From the NCBI RefSeq assembly GCF_000688455.1, contig NZ_JIAL01000001.1, positions 2,635,001-2,699,000 on the forward strand: 64,000 nt of DNA. Direction: 5' to 3'. This document shows, one piece after another, positions 1-8,139 of the stretch. The notes under the pieces are model-generated. The model had not been told where the DNA came from. It made no database searches and was given only the letters and a program-made list of their open reading frames with translations. Source of the stretch: Pseudacidobacterium ailaaui (GTDB taxonomy: Bacteria; Acidobacteriota; Terriglobia; Terriglobales; Acidobacteriaceae). Each line of letters starts with the position of its first letter. The first letter of the stretch is position 1. A program made the position numbers and the translations under genes.

Positions 1-1307
1 CGCCCATGGTTTCTATCCCCGGTGGCGAGCCATTGTTGCACCCGGAAATCGACAAGATTGTTGCAGGTCTGGTTGCGCGTAAGAAGTACGTATATCTGTG
101 TACGAACGCGCTGCTTCTTAAAGAAAAACTTCATCTTTTTAAGCCGAGTAAATATCTCTCTTTTTCTGTCCACGTAGATGGACAGCGGGAACATCACGAT
201 TTTTCCGTATGCCGTGAAGGTGGCTATGATGCGGCCATAGAAGGCATCAAGGCGGCCGTGGCCGCCGGGTTTCGTGTAACCACAAACACAACCTTGTTCG
301 ACGGTGCAGATCCCAATTCGGTCCGCGCCTTCTTTGATGAGATGATGGCCCTGGGGGTCGAGGGGATGATGGTGGCCCCCGGCTATACCTATGAAAAGGC
401 CCCCGACCAGAAGCACTTCCTGGGACGTGCGCGGTCCCGTCGTCTGTTTCGCGCGATCCTTTCCAACCGGAAGAAGGCGTGGAAGTTCAATGCTTCGCCC
501 ATGTATATGGAGTTTTTGATGGGCAGGCGTGAGTTTTCCTGCACGCCTTGGGGGATGCCTGCTTACAGCGTTTTTGGCTGGCAGAAACCCTGTTACCTTT
601 TGCAGGATGGTTATGCCGATACGTTTGAAGAGCTGATCGAAACCACCGACTGGTCAAAGTACGGAACAGAATCCGGCAATCCTAAATGCGCCAACTGTAT
701 GGTCCATTCCGGATATGAGGCTTCCGGCGTCTACTATACGTTTGGGTCGCTGCGCGGCTTTCTGGATACGGTCATCGCCACACTCTTTGACAAATACGAG
801 GACAAAGAGGCACTCAAACTGCTGCATGAGCCAGTGAGACCAGTCCATAGCTATGAACCGCTGGTGCAGATTGAAACAAAGGTCCACGTGGTCGAAACTC
901 GTTCGGTGCATGATCCGAACGAGCAAGAAGTGGCCAGAGGTTTTGAGCGCGAAAACCTCGAAGGCTGGACCCCGAACCTGGATTCCGAAGAAGCTGTCCG
1001 CCAGGCCTTTGAAAAGGCCTTTGATTATCGCGGAGATGTGACTGTCACTCTCAAGGACGGTCGTCGGATTGAGAGCTATGTCTTTGACCGGAAGACAGGC
1101 AAGACGCTGGCCGATTCTGCTGTGCGCGTCATTCCCGCCAATGAACGTGTCAAATTGACCATTCCCTATTCTGAGATTGCTTCCGTTGCTTTTACCGGAC
1201 GGGACACCGCTGCAGGCAAAAGCTTTGAGGCGTGGGTCAAGAAATATTGGGAAAAGAAAGCCGCCGGAGAGCGAAACATCGGCTTGCATCCGGAAAAGCT
1301 GGATTAA
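1..1307 (+). CDS. hpnH: Adenosyl-hopene transferase HpnH (radical SAM), 5'-truncated by window edge
   Basis: Radical-SAM enzyme that adds the 5'-deoxyadenosyl group of SAM to hopene, the first step toward extended C35 hopanoids. The reading frame is open at the left edge, so the N-terminus with the CxxxCxxC iron-sulfur motif lies outside the window. What is visible starts at the radical-SAM GGEP motif (SIPGGEPLLHPEI) and includes the family's cysteine region CANCMVHSGYE. About 110 residues at the C-terminus (roughly base 960 onward) form an extra alpha/beta-looking segment (VTVTLKDGRRIESYVFD) beyond the usual HpnH length. A strong terminator follows. Family assignment is firm; the role of the extension is unknown. 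Confidence 0.88.
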   Translation, partial: PMVSIPGGEPLLHPEIDKIVAGLVARKKYVYLCTNALLLKEKLHLFKPSKYLSFSVHVDGQREHHDFSVCREGGYDAAIEGIKAAVAAGFRVTTNTTLFDGADPNSVRAFFDEMMALGVEGMMVAPGYTYEKAPDQKHFLGRARSRRLFRAILSNRKKAWKFNASPMYMEFLMGRREFSCTPWGMPAYSVFGWQKPCYLLQDGYADTFEELIETTDWSKYGTESGNPKCANCMVHSGYEASGVYYTFGSLRGFLDTVIATLFDKYEDKEALKLLHEPVRPVHSYEPLVQIETKVHVVETRSVHDPNEQEVARGFERENLEGWTPNLDSEEAVRQAFEKAFDYRGDVTVTLKDGRRIESYVFDRKTGKTLADSAVRVIPANERVKLTIPYSEIASVAFTGRDTAAGKSFEAWVKKYWEKKAAGERNIGLHPEKLD

Positions 1308-1385
1308 AATCCCGACATTTCGCCAGCAAATGGGCCACCTGCTTCCATAAAAGAGGAAGGCCCTGCCGAAAATGCTCAGGTCTCT

Positions 1386-1417
1386 CAAAAAGCTCCCCCT
1401 TGTCGGGGAGCTTTTTG
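1386..1417 (+). terminator. Rho-independent terminator after hpnH
   Basis: A perfect 13-bp inverted repeat (CAAAAAGCTCCCC / GGGGAGCTTTTTG) with a 6-base loop ends in a T run. The A run on the other side makes it symmetrical, but there is no minus-strand gene just to the right, so it most likely serves hpnH. Confidence 0.9.
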
Positions 1418-1480
1418 CTCGTTATCGCCCTTTCTGCTTCGACCTCGATGGATCCAGTCAAAAATCTGGGAATTTATCGC

Positions 1481-1516
1481 TTGACATAATATGTAACCTT
1501 TTGGTTGCATATTGTC
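1481..1516 (+). promoter_or_regulatory. Palindromic operator/promoter of the arsR-SRPBCC pair
   Basis: ATATGTAACC-TTTT-GGTTGCATAT (1489-1512) is a 10-bp dyad with one T/C mismatch. It is flanked by GACA (1483) and TGTC (1513), which extend the symmetry. It sits directly on the start region of the ArsR gene and overlaps CATAAT (1485-1490), a plausible -10. This is the expected layout for an autorepressed ArsR operator; the identification is inference from symmetry and position. Confidence 0.65.
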
Positions 1517-1840
1517 ATGAGCATGAACGAGGTCTTCAAGGCGCTTGCCGATCCGGTCCGGCGGCATTTGTTGGACAGGCTTCATTCGTGCAATGGCCAA
1601 ACGCTTGGCGAGCTTTGCGACGGGTACCAAATGTCGCGGCAGGCGGTGATGAAGCACCTTGCCATCCTGGAAAGAGCTGGGCTGGTTGTTACGCAAAAGC
1701 AGGGCAGGGAAAAGCTGCATTATCTGAATCCTGTTCCGATTCATGAAATTGCGGACCGCTGGATCAGCAAATATGAGCGCTCGCATCTGCGTGCTCTTGC
1801 TGATCTAAAACACAAGCTGGAAGAGAAAGAAAACAGATGA
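1517..1840 (+). CDS. ArsR-family winged-helix transcriptional regulator
   Basis: A protein of about 107 residues with the ArsR fold: an N-terminal helix with FKALADPVRRHLLDRL, a recognition helix MSRQAVMKHLAILERAGLV and a beta-wing containing GREKLHYLNP. It has no CxC metal-binding motif, so it belongs to the non-metal group that is usually encoded next to an SRPBCC/AHSA1 protein, as here. I chose the ATG at 1517. A TTG at 1505 is in frame but lies inside the operator palindrome. The SRPBCC gene follows after 13 bp, so the two are probably one operon autoregulated through the dyad at 1489-1512. Confidence 0.85.
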   Translation: MSMNEVFKALADPVRRHLLDRLHSCNGQTLGELCDGYQMSRQAVMKHLAILERAGLVVTQKQGREKLHYLNPVPIHEIADRWISKYERSHLRALADLKHKLEEKENR

Positions 1841-1853
1841 AAGGGAGAAACAT

Positions 1854-2339
1854 ATGGCTGAAAGTAAGTTTGTTTATGTGACTTATATCCGCACGACCCC
1901 GGAAAAACTTTGGTCGGCGCTCACCAACGACACAGAGTTTATGCAGCAGTACTGGTTCGGAACTCGTTGTGAGAGCCGCTGGACGGCGGGTTCTTCATGG
2001 AAGATGGTGCAGGCAGACGGAAGTGTTTCCGATGCAGGAGAGATTGTAGAATCGCAGGCACCGCATCGGTTGGTGATTCGCTGGCGTCACGAAAAGAGGC
2101 CCGAGCTTAAGGCTGAAGGTGAATCGCTCTGCACAATGGAGCTTGAGCCTTGCGGATCGGCGGTGAAACTCACCGTGACGCATACGATTGGCCGGGAAAA
2201 CTCAAAACTGATTGAGGCTGTTTCTGGCGGCTGGCCCAAGATTCTTTCTAATCTCAAGTCCCTGGCCGAGACAGGCTCCGTAACATTGCACACCGCCTAT
2301 CCTCCTCAGGGCGCAAAGCTGGAAGCAAGCCATGCCTAG
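1854..2339 (+). CDS. SRPBCC (AHSA1-like/START-fold) protein
   Basis: A 161-residue single-domain protein of the SRPBCC superfamily, a helix-grip fold with a deep hydrophobic cavity. Family hallmarks are the opening TTPEKLWSALTNDTEFMQQYW, the mid-domain APHRLVIRWRH and the C-terminal helix GGWPKILSNLKSLAETG. The ligand cannot be predicted. It follows the ArsR regulator by 13 bp with a good ribosome site (AAGGGAG), the common regulator/effector pairing for this family. The last 20 residues look like a disordered tail. Confidence 0.85.
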   Translation: MAESKFVYVTYIRTTPEKLWSALTNDTEFMQQYWFGTRCESRWTAGSSWKMVQADGSVSDAGEIVESQAPHRLVIRWRHEKRPELKAEGESLCTMELEPCGSAVKLTVTHTIGRENSKLIEAVSGGWPKILSNLKSLAETGSVTLHTAYPPQGAKLEASHA

Positions 2340-2350
2340 TTGATTTCTGT

Positions 2351-2393
2351 TGTTTCGCCTGCAGAGACTAGTGAAAACGCTGTGGGCGAAACA
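2351..2393. repeat. Intergenic inverted repeat downstream of the SRPBCC gene
   Basis: TGTTTCGCC (2351-2359) and GGCGAAACA (2385-2393) form a perfect 9-bp stem around a 25-base loop. No T run follows, so it is not a classical terminator. The rest of the 229-bp gap to the CBS gene shows nothing I can name. Confidence 0.5.
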
Positions 2394-2568
2394 GCGGGAC
2401 ATGGGACCTGAACAGTCCAATTGTCTGGACCGGCGCTCTGGTCCTTGGCCATAGAGAAACCATGCAATGTTTTGACGGCTGCTCATAGATACAAACATAA
2501 AATCTCAGCTGGCAGTGATTGACCGGGCCTTCCTGGGAGGACTATCATCCTCTCCCCGAAGGTGGGTT

Positions 2569-3018
2569 ATGGCCGAACTTGAAAGCAATATTGGTGCAGT
2601 TTTGAAGAACAAATCAGGAAAGATCTGGTCTGTCTCTCCGTCTGCCTCCGTTTATGAGGCCATAGAGCTGATGGCAGAAAAGCAGGTTGGCGCTCTTCCT
2701 GTGATGGATGGAGAGAAGCTGGTCGGAATCATCTCAGAGCGGGATTATGCGCGCAAGGTCATCCTCAAGGGACGCTCTTCGAAAGAAACAGCGGTCGTCG
2801 AGATTATGACCTCCGGTCCGATTACGATTACTCCACAACACACAGTGGCGGAATGTATGAGGATCATGACCGAGAAACGCTTCCGTCATCTCCCCGTCAT
2901 CGACAACGGGAAGCTGGTGGGTATGGTTTCCATTGGCGATCTGGTGAACTGGGTCATCACGGAGCAGCAGCAGACGATCCGGCACCTTGAGGCGTACATT
3001 AGCGGGAACGCATCGTAG
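2569..3018 (+). CDS. Tandem CBS-domain protein
   Basis: A 149-residue protein made of two CBS motifs forming one Bateman module: residues about 15-75 (VYEAIELMAEKQVGALPVMD, LVGIISERDYARKV) and 80-140 (EIMTSGPITITPQHTV, RFRHLPVID, KLVGMVSIGDLVNW). Such stand-alone modules bind adenine nucleotides or NAD and act as energy sensors; the target here is unknown. The ATG at 2569 follows GAAGGTGGG; an in-frame start at 2515 would add a non-conserved arginine-rich leader. Monocistronic. Confidence 0.9.
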   Translation: MAELESNIGAVLKNKSGKIWSVSPSASVYEAIELMAEKQVGALPVMDGEKLVGIISERDYARKVILKGRSSKETAVVEIMTSGPITITPQHTVAECMRIMTEKRFRHLPVIDNGKLVGMVSIGDLVNWVITEQQQTIRHLEAYISGNAS

Positions 3019-3077
3019 GACCGCGCGGACCAGCGGGACGAGCTGTTCAAGTCCTCGTGCCGGTGTATGATGCCGAC

Positions 3078-4130
3078 ATGCGCAAGACCATTTTTCTTCT
3101 TTGCTGGATCCTTCTCTCAGGAATCTCTGCATCAGCCCAGGCATCGCAGAAGTGGGCTGTTGTGCTTCATGGCGGGGCCGGAGTCATTGAACGCAGGAAC
3201 ATGGACCCAAAGACAGAAGCTGCTTACCGGGCCTCGCTTCAGGCAGCCTTGCAGAAAGCAGCCGATACGCTTGATAAGGGGGGATCCGCTTTGGACGCGG
3301 TCGAAGCGGCCATTCGCATGATGGAGGATGATCCGCTGTTCAATGCAGGACGGGGCGCTGTTTTTACCGCGGCCGGGAAGAATGAACTCGATGCGGCGAT
3401 TATGGACGGGTCGAATTTAAAAGCCGGCGCTGTTGCTGGAGTTACACGGACCCGCCACCCCATCTCGCTGGCGCGGGCCGTAATGGAAAAGTCGCCTCAT
3501 GTCATGCTTATCGGGGCGGGCGCTGATGAGTTTGCCGCAGAGCACGGGCTGGAAATGGTGGACCCCAGCTTCTTTTTTACCGAGCGTCGTTGGCAGGCCA
3601 TGGTGAGGGAGCTGCAGAAAGAAGGCAAACCCATTCCTCCGCGTCCCGCGGGTGCGCCCCCGGCACCAGACAAACCGGCTTCAGAAATTGAACCACCCAA
3701 TGCTCATAAATTTGGCACAGTCGGAGTGGTTGCATTGGACAAGCAGGGGAACATCGCGGCCGGAACCAGTACGGGTGGCCTCACCGCCAAGATGTGGGGG
3801 CGTGTAGGCGATTCGCCCATCATTGGGGCAGGGACCTATGCAGATAATCGCTCCTGTGCCGTTTCTGGAACAGGTACCGGAGAATACTTCATCCGACTGA
3901 CGGTAGCGCGGACCATCTGCGCACTGGTGCAATACAAAGGAATGGGGTTGCAGGCCGCTGCGGATGAGGTCATCCAGCATCAGCTTACAGAGATGAGGGG
4001 AGACGGGGGCATCATCGCCATTGACAAACAGGGCGACATGGTCTGGAGCTTTAACACTCCCGGGATGTACCGTGCCCGGCTTGCCGAAGGAGGCAAGCCG
4101 GAAATAGAGATGTACAAGGACCAGCCTTAA
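3078..4130 (+). CDS. Secreted isoaspartyl peptidase / plant-type L-asparaginase (Ntn hydrolase)
   Basis: A 350-residue precursor that should self-cleave into alpha and beta chains and hydrolyse isoaspartyl peptides or asparagine. A signal peptide (MRKTIFLLCWILLSGISASAQA) implies export. The substrate loop GGxxDAVEAAI and NAGRGAVF are present. The autocleavage site is at Gly213-Thr214 (KFG|TVGVVALD), with Thr214 the expected nucleophile, and GTSTGG lies downstream. A proline-rich linker of about 25 residues precedes the cleavage site. The upstream GTG at 3057 is less likely than the ATG at 3078, which gives a clean signal peptide. Its stop codon directly abuts the stop of the convergent lepB gene. 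Confidence 0.9.
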   Translation: MRKTIFLLCWILLSGISASAQASQKWAVVLHGGAGVIERRNMDPKTEAAYRASLQAALQKAADTLDKGGSALDAVEAAIRMMEDDPLFNAGRGAVFTAAGKNELDAAIMDGSNLKAGAVAGVTRTRHPISLARAVMEKSPHVMLIGAGADEFAAEHGLEMVDPSFFFTERRWQAMVRELQKEGKPIPPRPAGAPPAPDKPASEIEPPNAHKFGTVGVVALDKQGNIAAGTSTGGLTAKMWGRVGDSPIIGAGTYADNRSCAVSGTGTGEYFIRLTVARTICALVQYKGMGLQAAADEVIQHQLTEMRGDGGIIAIDKQGDMVWSFNTPGMYRARLAEGGKPEIEMYKDQP

Positions 4131-4925
4131 TTACTTCACCAAGTGCAGGGTCCGGCTCCATCGGGTCTGGTCAAAGAAATGAAGAATGATATGGCCAATA
4201 AAGCCGACCTTATCGCCAAGTGAGGTCTTATCAATCTGGTTTTCCGGAGTGACAAAAGACCAGTAGACAAAGAGGGGCCTTCCGACAATATTTTGGCGTG
4301 GAACGAATCCCCAGTACCGGCTATCGAGGCTTACAGGGCGATTGTCGCCCATGGCGAAGTATTGCCCGGGAGGGACAACAAGATCTTCTCCCTGAATATG
4401 GTTCGGCAAATCCACGGCCCATTGTGCTGTGACGTCTACGGCCTGGGAGGGCGGGACTGAGGGGAAATCATCCCGGTAAGGGTAGTACTCGTCATCGCTA
4501 GGTTTGGCTGCCTGGGGCTCATTTTGTGGCTGACCGTTCAGGTAGACAATTCCGTTGCGTAGATGGATATGGTCCCCGGGAACTCCGATGACGCGCTTGA
4601 CCAGAAAAATGTGGTCACCATTGGTCTCTGCTACGGGCTTGTAAAAAACGATAATATCGCCCCGTTTCACATCCCGGTAATGGACAAACGGTGCCCATTT
4701 GGCCGGAGGCGCCAGGGTCATGCGGTCCACCACCACATGGTCTCCGATCAACAGCGTCTTTTCCATCGAAGCGGAAGGGATCTCAAAATTCTGAAAGATA
4801 AACGTCAGCACAAAGAGTCCGATGACGAGGACGCCGCAAATTGAGGCGATGAATTCCAAAGGAGTTTCGTCGTTGTGCTTCTTGTTTTTCTTTTTGTCCG
4901 ATTGTTTTTCGATCGTCTGTTCCAT
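4131..4925 (-). CDS. lepB: Signal peptidase I (second tandem copy)
   Basis: A 264-residue S26 signal peptidase. One N-terminal membrane segment (about residues 25-46) follows a lysine-rich cytoplasmic stretch. The catalytic Ser is Ser53 in IPSASMEKTL and the general-base Lys is Lys110 in KRVIGVPGD. Box E is present (MGDNR...SRYWGFV). It removes signal peptides on the periplasmic face of the inner membrane. It follows a paralogue after 23 bp; an in-frame TTG at 4955 would overlap that gene by 7 bp, but the ATG at 4925 fits the family better. The two copies clearly differ in sequence, so this is an old duplication. Confidence 0.92.
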   Translation of the reverse strand: MEQTIEKQSDKKKNKKHNDETPLEFIASICGVLVIGLFVLTFIFQNFEIPSASMEKTLLIGDHVVVDRMTLAPPAKWAPFVHYRDVKRGDIIVFYKPVAETNGDHIFLVKRVIGVPGDHIHLRNGIVYLNGQPQNEPQAAKPSDDEYYPYRDDFPSVPPSQAVDVTAQWAVDLPNHIQGEDLVVPPGQYFAMGDNRPVSLDSRYWGFVPRQNIVGRPLFVYWSFVTPENQIDKTSLGDKVGFIGHIILHFFDQTRWSRTLHLVK

Positions 4926-4948
4926 ATTGATTGAACTCAGCAACTGAT

Positions 4949-5725
4949 TTACCAAACTTTGCGAAAAATGCGGTTCCAGCGGGCAAATCCGAGGATGCCA
5001 TGTGCTGAACCAGTACCGTGTCCGAGTCTATCATCCGGAAGATCGGGAACGGTGCTTGCTGGCTTCTGGCGCAGCGAAAAATAGATGATGAAAGGGCGTC
5101 CTACGATGTTCTGACGACGGACAAAGCCCCAGTAGCGGCTGTCGCGGCTGTGGTTGCGGTTATCACCAAGGACGAAATAGCTGTCTGGGGGTATGACCAG
5201 GTCGCCGTTTTGCACCTCTTTGCGCATCTCTGCCCACCATTGCATGTCTACGCCGGGGTCTGTGTACTGCAAAGTGGGAAATTCATCACGGTATTGGTCG
5301 GCATAGGAGCTTTGGTATTCAGCGTAAGGCTCGGGCAATGGTCTGCCATTCACAACGACCAGGCCATTGTGCAGGTGAATATGATCTCCGGGAAGTCCGA
5401 TGACGCGCTTGACCAGATGTTCTGCGGGATCAGGCGGGAAGTGGAAGACGATGATGTCTCCGCGTTGTACATTGCGATAGGGAATGAGCCAGTGCCAGAT
5501 TCCTGCGGGGGCGTAGACAGCCTTGTTTACCAGGAGGAAATCGCCAACCAGCAGTGTGTGCTCCATGGATTCTGAAGGAATACGGAAGGGCTGCACGATG
5601 AAGGTCAGGACAAAAAGTGCAATGACGATGACAGACAACATGGAGCGAAGCGCATCCAGAAGAGAAGGGTACAGATGAAGGTGCGGTTGCAGTTTTGTTC
5701 GAGACGCAGTCAGAATTTCAGTCAT
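4949..5725 (-). CDS. lepB: Signal peptidase I (first tandem copy)
   Basis: A 258-residue S26 signal peptidase with a single N-terminal transmembrane helix (about 28-46), catalytic Ser53 (IPSESMEHTL), Lys106 (KRVIGLPGD) and box E (LGDNRNHSRDSRYWGFV). Its ATG lies in the sequence ATGACTGA and overlaps the end of rnc by 8 bp, so it is translationally coupled to rnc. The rnc-lepB pairing is widespread in bacteria. Codons upstream of 5725 in the same frame belong to the rnc overlap and are not conserved. Confidence 0.93.
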   Translation of the reverse strand: MTEILTASRTKLQPHLHLYPSLLDALRSMLSVIVIALFVLTFIVQPFRIPSESMEHTLLVGDFLLVNKAVYAPAGIWHWLIPYRNVQRGDIIVFHFPPDPAEHLVKRVIGLPGDHIHLHNGLVVVNGRPLPEPYAEYQSSYADQYRDEFPTLQYTDPGVDMQWWAEMRKEVQNGDLVIPPDSYFVLGDNRNHSRDSRYWGFVRRQNIVGRPFIIYFSLRQKPASTVPDLPDDRLGHGTGSAHGILGFARWNRIFRKVW

Positions 5726-6485
5726 GGCTGGCCTCAACGGCTGCTGCTCGCAGCTTTTCCAGGGCGCGACGCGCAGCTTCCTGTTCGGCCTTTTTTCGTG
5801 AAGTGCCTGTACCGCGAGCCAAAGCCATGCCAGCACTGCCATTGGCAGAGTGATGGACCTCTACGGTGAATTTTTTGCGGTGGTCGGGGCCACTCTCCTT
5901 CTTGAGAATGTAGACGGGCTGGCCACCTTTGTATGCCTGTAGGTATTCCTGCAAGGCGGATTTGTGATCGCCCATGGCACGCCCTTCAAGCATCTCTTTC
6001 TGCAGGTCCTCAACATACGGCTCGACGGCGTGACGCTCGACAAAAGCACGAGCGGTTTCAAGACCGGCATCGAGGTAAAGGGCTGCCACGAGGGCCTCCA
6101 TGCAATTGGCAAGCAGGGCCGCCTTTTTGCGGCCACCACTACGCTCTTCTCCTTTACCCATGCGCATATACCGCCCCAGCCGGAGCTTTGCACCGACGTG
6201 ACCCAGGTGCTTACGGCTAACCAGGGCTGCGCGGAGGCGTGTCAATTCTCCCTCCTGAAGCTGAGGAAACCGACGGAAGAGCGATTCACCGACCAGAAGC
6301 CCAATCACCGCATCTCCAAGAAATTCAAGCTGCTCATTGTCCTGGTGAAGCTCTGCGGGCGCCTCCCCGGTCAGATGCTGTTCATGTGCCAGAGAACTAT
6401 GGGTGAGGGCCTGGACGAGGAGGTGCTGTTGCCCGAAGCGGTGTCCGAGCGCGCGTTCGAGCGTTTCAAGTGAAGGTTGCCCCAT
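5718..6485 (-). CDS. rnc: Ribonuclease III
   Basis: A 255-residue double-strand-specific endoribonuclease that processes rRNA precursors and structured mRNA. The RNase III signature NEQLEFLGDAV (residues 50-60) supplies the metal-binding acidic residues, and the second acidic cluster is NCMEALVAALYLDAG. A C-terminal dsRNA-binding domain spans about 180-250 (DHKSALQEYLQ, GTGTSRKKAEQEAARRAL). It is the first gene of the minus-strand unit rnc-lepB-lepB. Confidence 0.96.
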   Translation of the reverse strand: MGQPSLETLERALGHRFGQQHLLVQALTHSSLAHEQHLTGEAPAELHQDNEQLEFLGDAVIGLLVGESLFRRFPQLQEGELTRLRAALVSRKHLGHVGAKLRLGRYMRMGKGEERSGGRKKAALLANCMEALVAALYLDAGLETARAFVERHAVEPYVEDLQKEMLEGRAMGDHKSALQEYLQAYKGGQPVYILKKESGPDHRKKFTVEVHHSANGSAGMALARGTGTSRKKAEQEAARRALEKLRAAAVEASHD

Positions 6486-6623
6486 TTGCGCTGCAAATAC
6501 CCTACTTTAGAGTATTCGATTTATCAGACGGACTACAAAATTGAATGGATATGGCCAAAAACAGCATGTCAGGCGCACGCCTTCTGTTCTAATATGTGGC
6601 CTAATGGCAAGGGGGGACCCGTC

Positions 6624-6635
6624 AGGAGGTGATCC
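6624..6635 (+). promoter_or_regulatory. Exceptionally long Shine-Dalgarno sequence
   Basis: AGGAGGTGATCC directly before the ATG at 6636 is complementary over 12 bases to the canonical 3' end of bacterial 16S rRNA. Normal sites show 4-6 bases. It fixes the start of the FecR-like gene and suggests strong initiation. Confidence 0.85.
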
Positions 6636-8105
6636 ATGAGGTCCGGTAAACTCTTTCTGCTTCCGCTTTGTGTCGCGTTCTCTTCGTCTCTGGCAATTTC
6701 TGCACAGGAAAATCAAGTCCGTGCGGTCCGCATCAGCTATGTGCAAGGCACCGTAAAGCTTGTGGACGCAAGTGGGGTCGAATTTGATCAGGCCCATGCC
6801 AACATGCCGGTGACCCAGGGAATGCTTCTCAAGACCGGGAGCGACGGCAACGTGGAAGTGCAGTTTGAGGACGGGAGCGTGGCCCGTGCTACACCGGACA
6901 GCTCTTTGCGTTTTGACCAACTCCAGCGAAATGGAGAAGGCAGGACAGAGACGCAGATTACGGCGCTTTCCGGGTTGAGCTATTACGAGTTCAATAACCG
7001 CGATGGCAGGTACTCTGTACATTTCGGTCCGTATACGGCGAGTGCGAGCAAGAGCAGCATCCTGAGGCTGGGCGTTGACAGCAATTCGGCACAACTTGCT
7101 GTCATGCGAGGAGCAGCCCACGTTGAGACGGCCTCGCGTGAGGGAGTGGATCTTTCCTCAAACAAGACCGCCACGCTCAATTTGCAGATCGGATCGGGAT
7201 ACGATGTGGCCCATGGGATCCAGACCAATTCCTGGGACCAGTGGAACTCTGAACGGGACGGGTACCTGGCCAGACTGGGGGCCAAGGCGACCCTGGCCCG
7301 GACTTTGAGCAATAACCCTGACAATCCGGCCTGGAGCGACCTGGACTACTACGGAAATTGGTATAACTTTCCCGGCTATGGGGCGGGATGGATGCCGGCC
7401 GGGATGGAGATGAACTGGGACCCCTTCGGTTCGGGGTACTGGGGCTATTATCCGACTTACGGTTATACGTGGATTTCTGGGTATGCGTGGGGATGGTATC
7501 CCTATCACTGCGGCATGTGGAATTGGTTTGACGGGACGGGATGGGCTTGGTTCCCCGGCAACTGCGGCTGGGGCGGATATGGATACGGCTGGTATCCGGT
7601 GAACAGTATCGGAAACTATCCGAAGAATTACATCCCGCCTGTTCGGCCAAAACCCATTCAGCCTGTGCGGGGAGGCCATATGCCATCACAACAGGCGCTG
7701 ATTGCCGTTAACCGCACGGAGGGCACTGTCACTCCACCCGCCCGGCCTGCCGGGGCTGCAGGACCCATCATGTTTGGAGGCAGGAAGTTGCAACCGATTG
7801 AACCAGCCATTCATCTCAGAGGGGCTGGTCCACTGGGAGACAGCTTCCGAGCAGCGTCAGGTTATGGATTTGTCCGTTCGAACGGAACTCCGGGCGGTGT
7901 GCCTGACCCGCATTCTACGATGTTGCAGCCACGATATGTGCCTACGCCGGGCAGTTTGCGCAACGGTATGGGTATAGCATCTCCTGCGCAGGACCATTCG
8001 ATGCCTATAAACGGTGGTGGAGTGCGTATGTCGCTTCCGCCTTCTATGTCCGCTCCACAGGCATCTGCACCCGCGCCATCAGGGGGAGGAAGCGCACACC
8101 ACTGA
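6636..8105 (+). CDS. Secreted FecR-domain protein with W/Y/G-rich DUF6600-like region
   Basis: A 489-residue exported protein with a signal peptide ending near AISA. Residues about 30-160 form a FecR-like domain (VQGTVKLVDASGVEF, TGSDGNVEVQFEDGSVARATPDSSLRF). Residues about 225-335 are very rich in Trp, Tyr and Gly, with DUF6600-like spacing (GYTWISGYAWGWYPYHCG, GWAWFPGNCGW). The C-terminal 150 residues are proline/serine/glycine-rich and probably disordered. Proteins of this build are common in Acidobacteriota and are thought to be cell-surface proteins, but the function is not known. No sigma factor or receptor gene is adjacent, so classical FecR signalling is unlikely. Confidence 0.85.
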   Translation: MRSGKLFLLPLCVAFSSSLAISAQENQVRAVRISYVQGTVKLVDASGVEFDQAHANMPVTQGMLLKTGSDGNVEVQFEDGSVARATPDSSLRFDQLQRNGEGRTETQITALSGLSYYEFNNRDGRYSVHFGPYTASASKSSILRLGVDSNSAQLAVMRGAAHVETASREGVDLSSNKTATLNLQIGSGYDVAHGIQTNSWDQWNSERDGYLARLGAKATLARTLSNNPDNPAWSDLDYYGNWYNFPGYGAGWMPAGMEMNWDPFGSGYWGYYPTYGYTWISGYAWGWYPYHCGMWNWFDGTGWAWFPGNCGWGGYGYGWYPVNSIGNYPKNYIPPVRPKPIQPVRGGHMPSQQALIAVNRTEGTVTPPARPAGAAGPIMFGGRKLQPIEPAIHLRGAGPLGDSFRAASGYGFVRSNGTPGGVPDPHSTMLQPRYVPTPGSLRNGMGIASPAQDHSMPINGGGVRMSLPPSMSAPQASAPAPSGGGSAHH

Positions 8106-8139
8106 AAATTTCAGAAAGGTGTGGGGACGCCGAGCTGGG

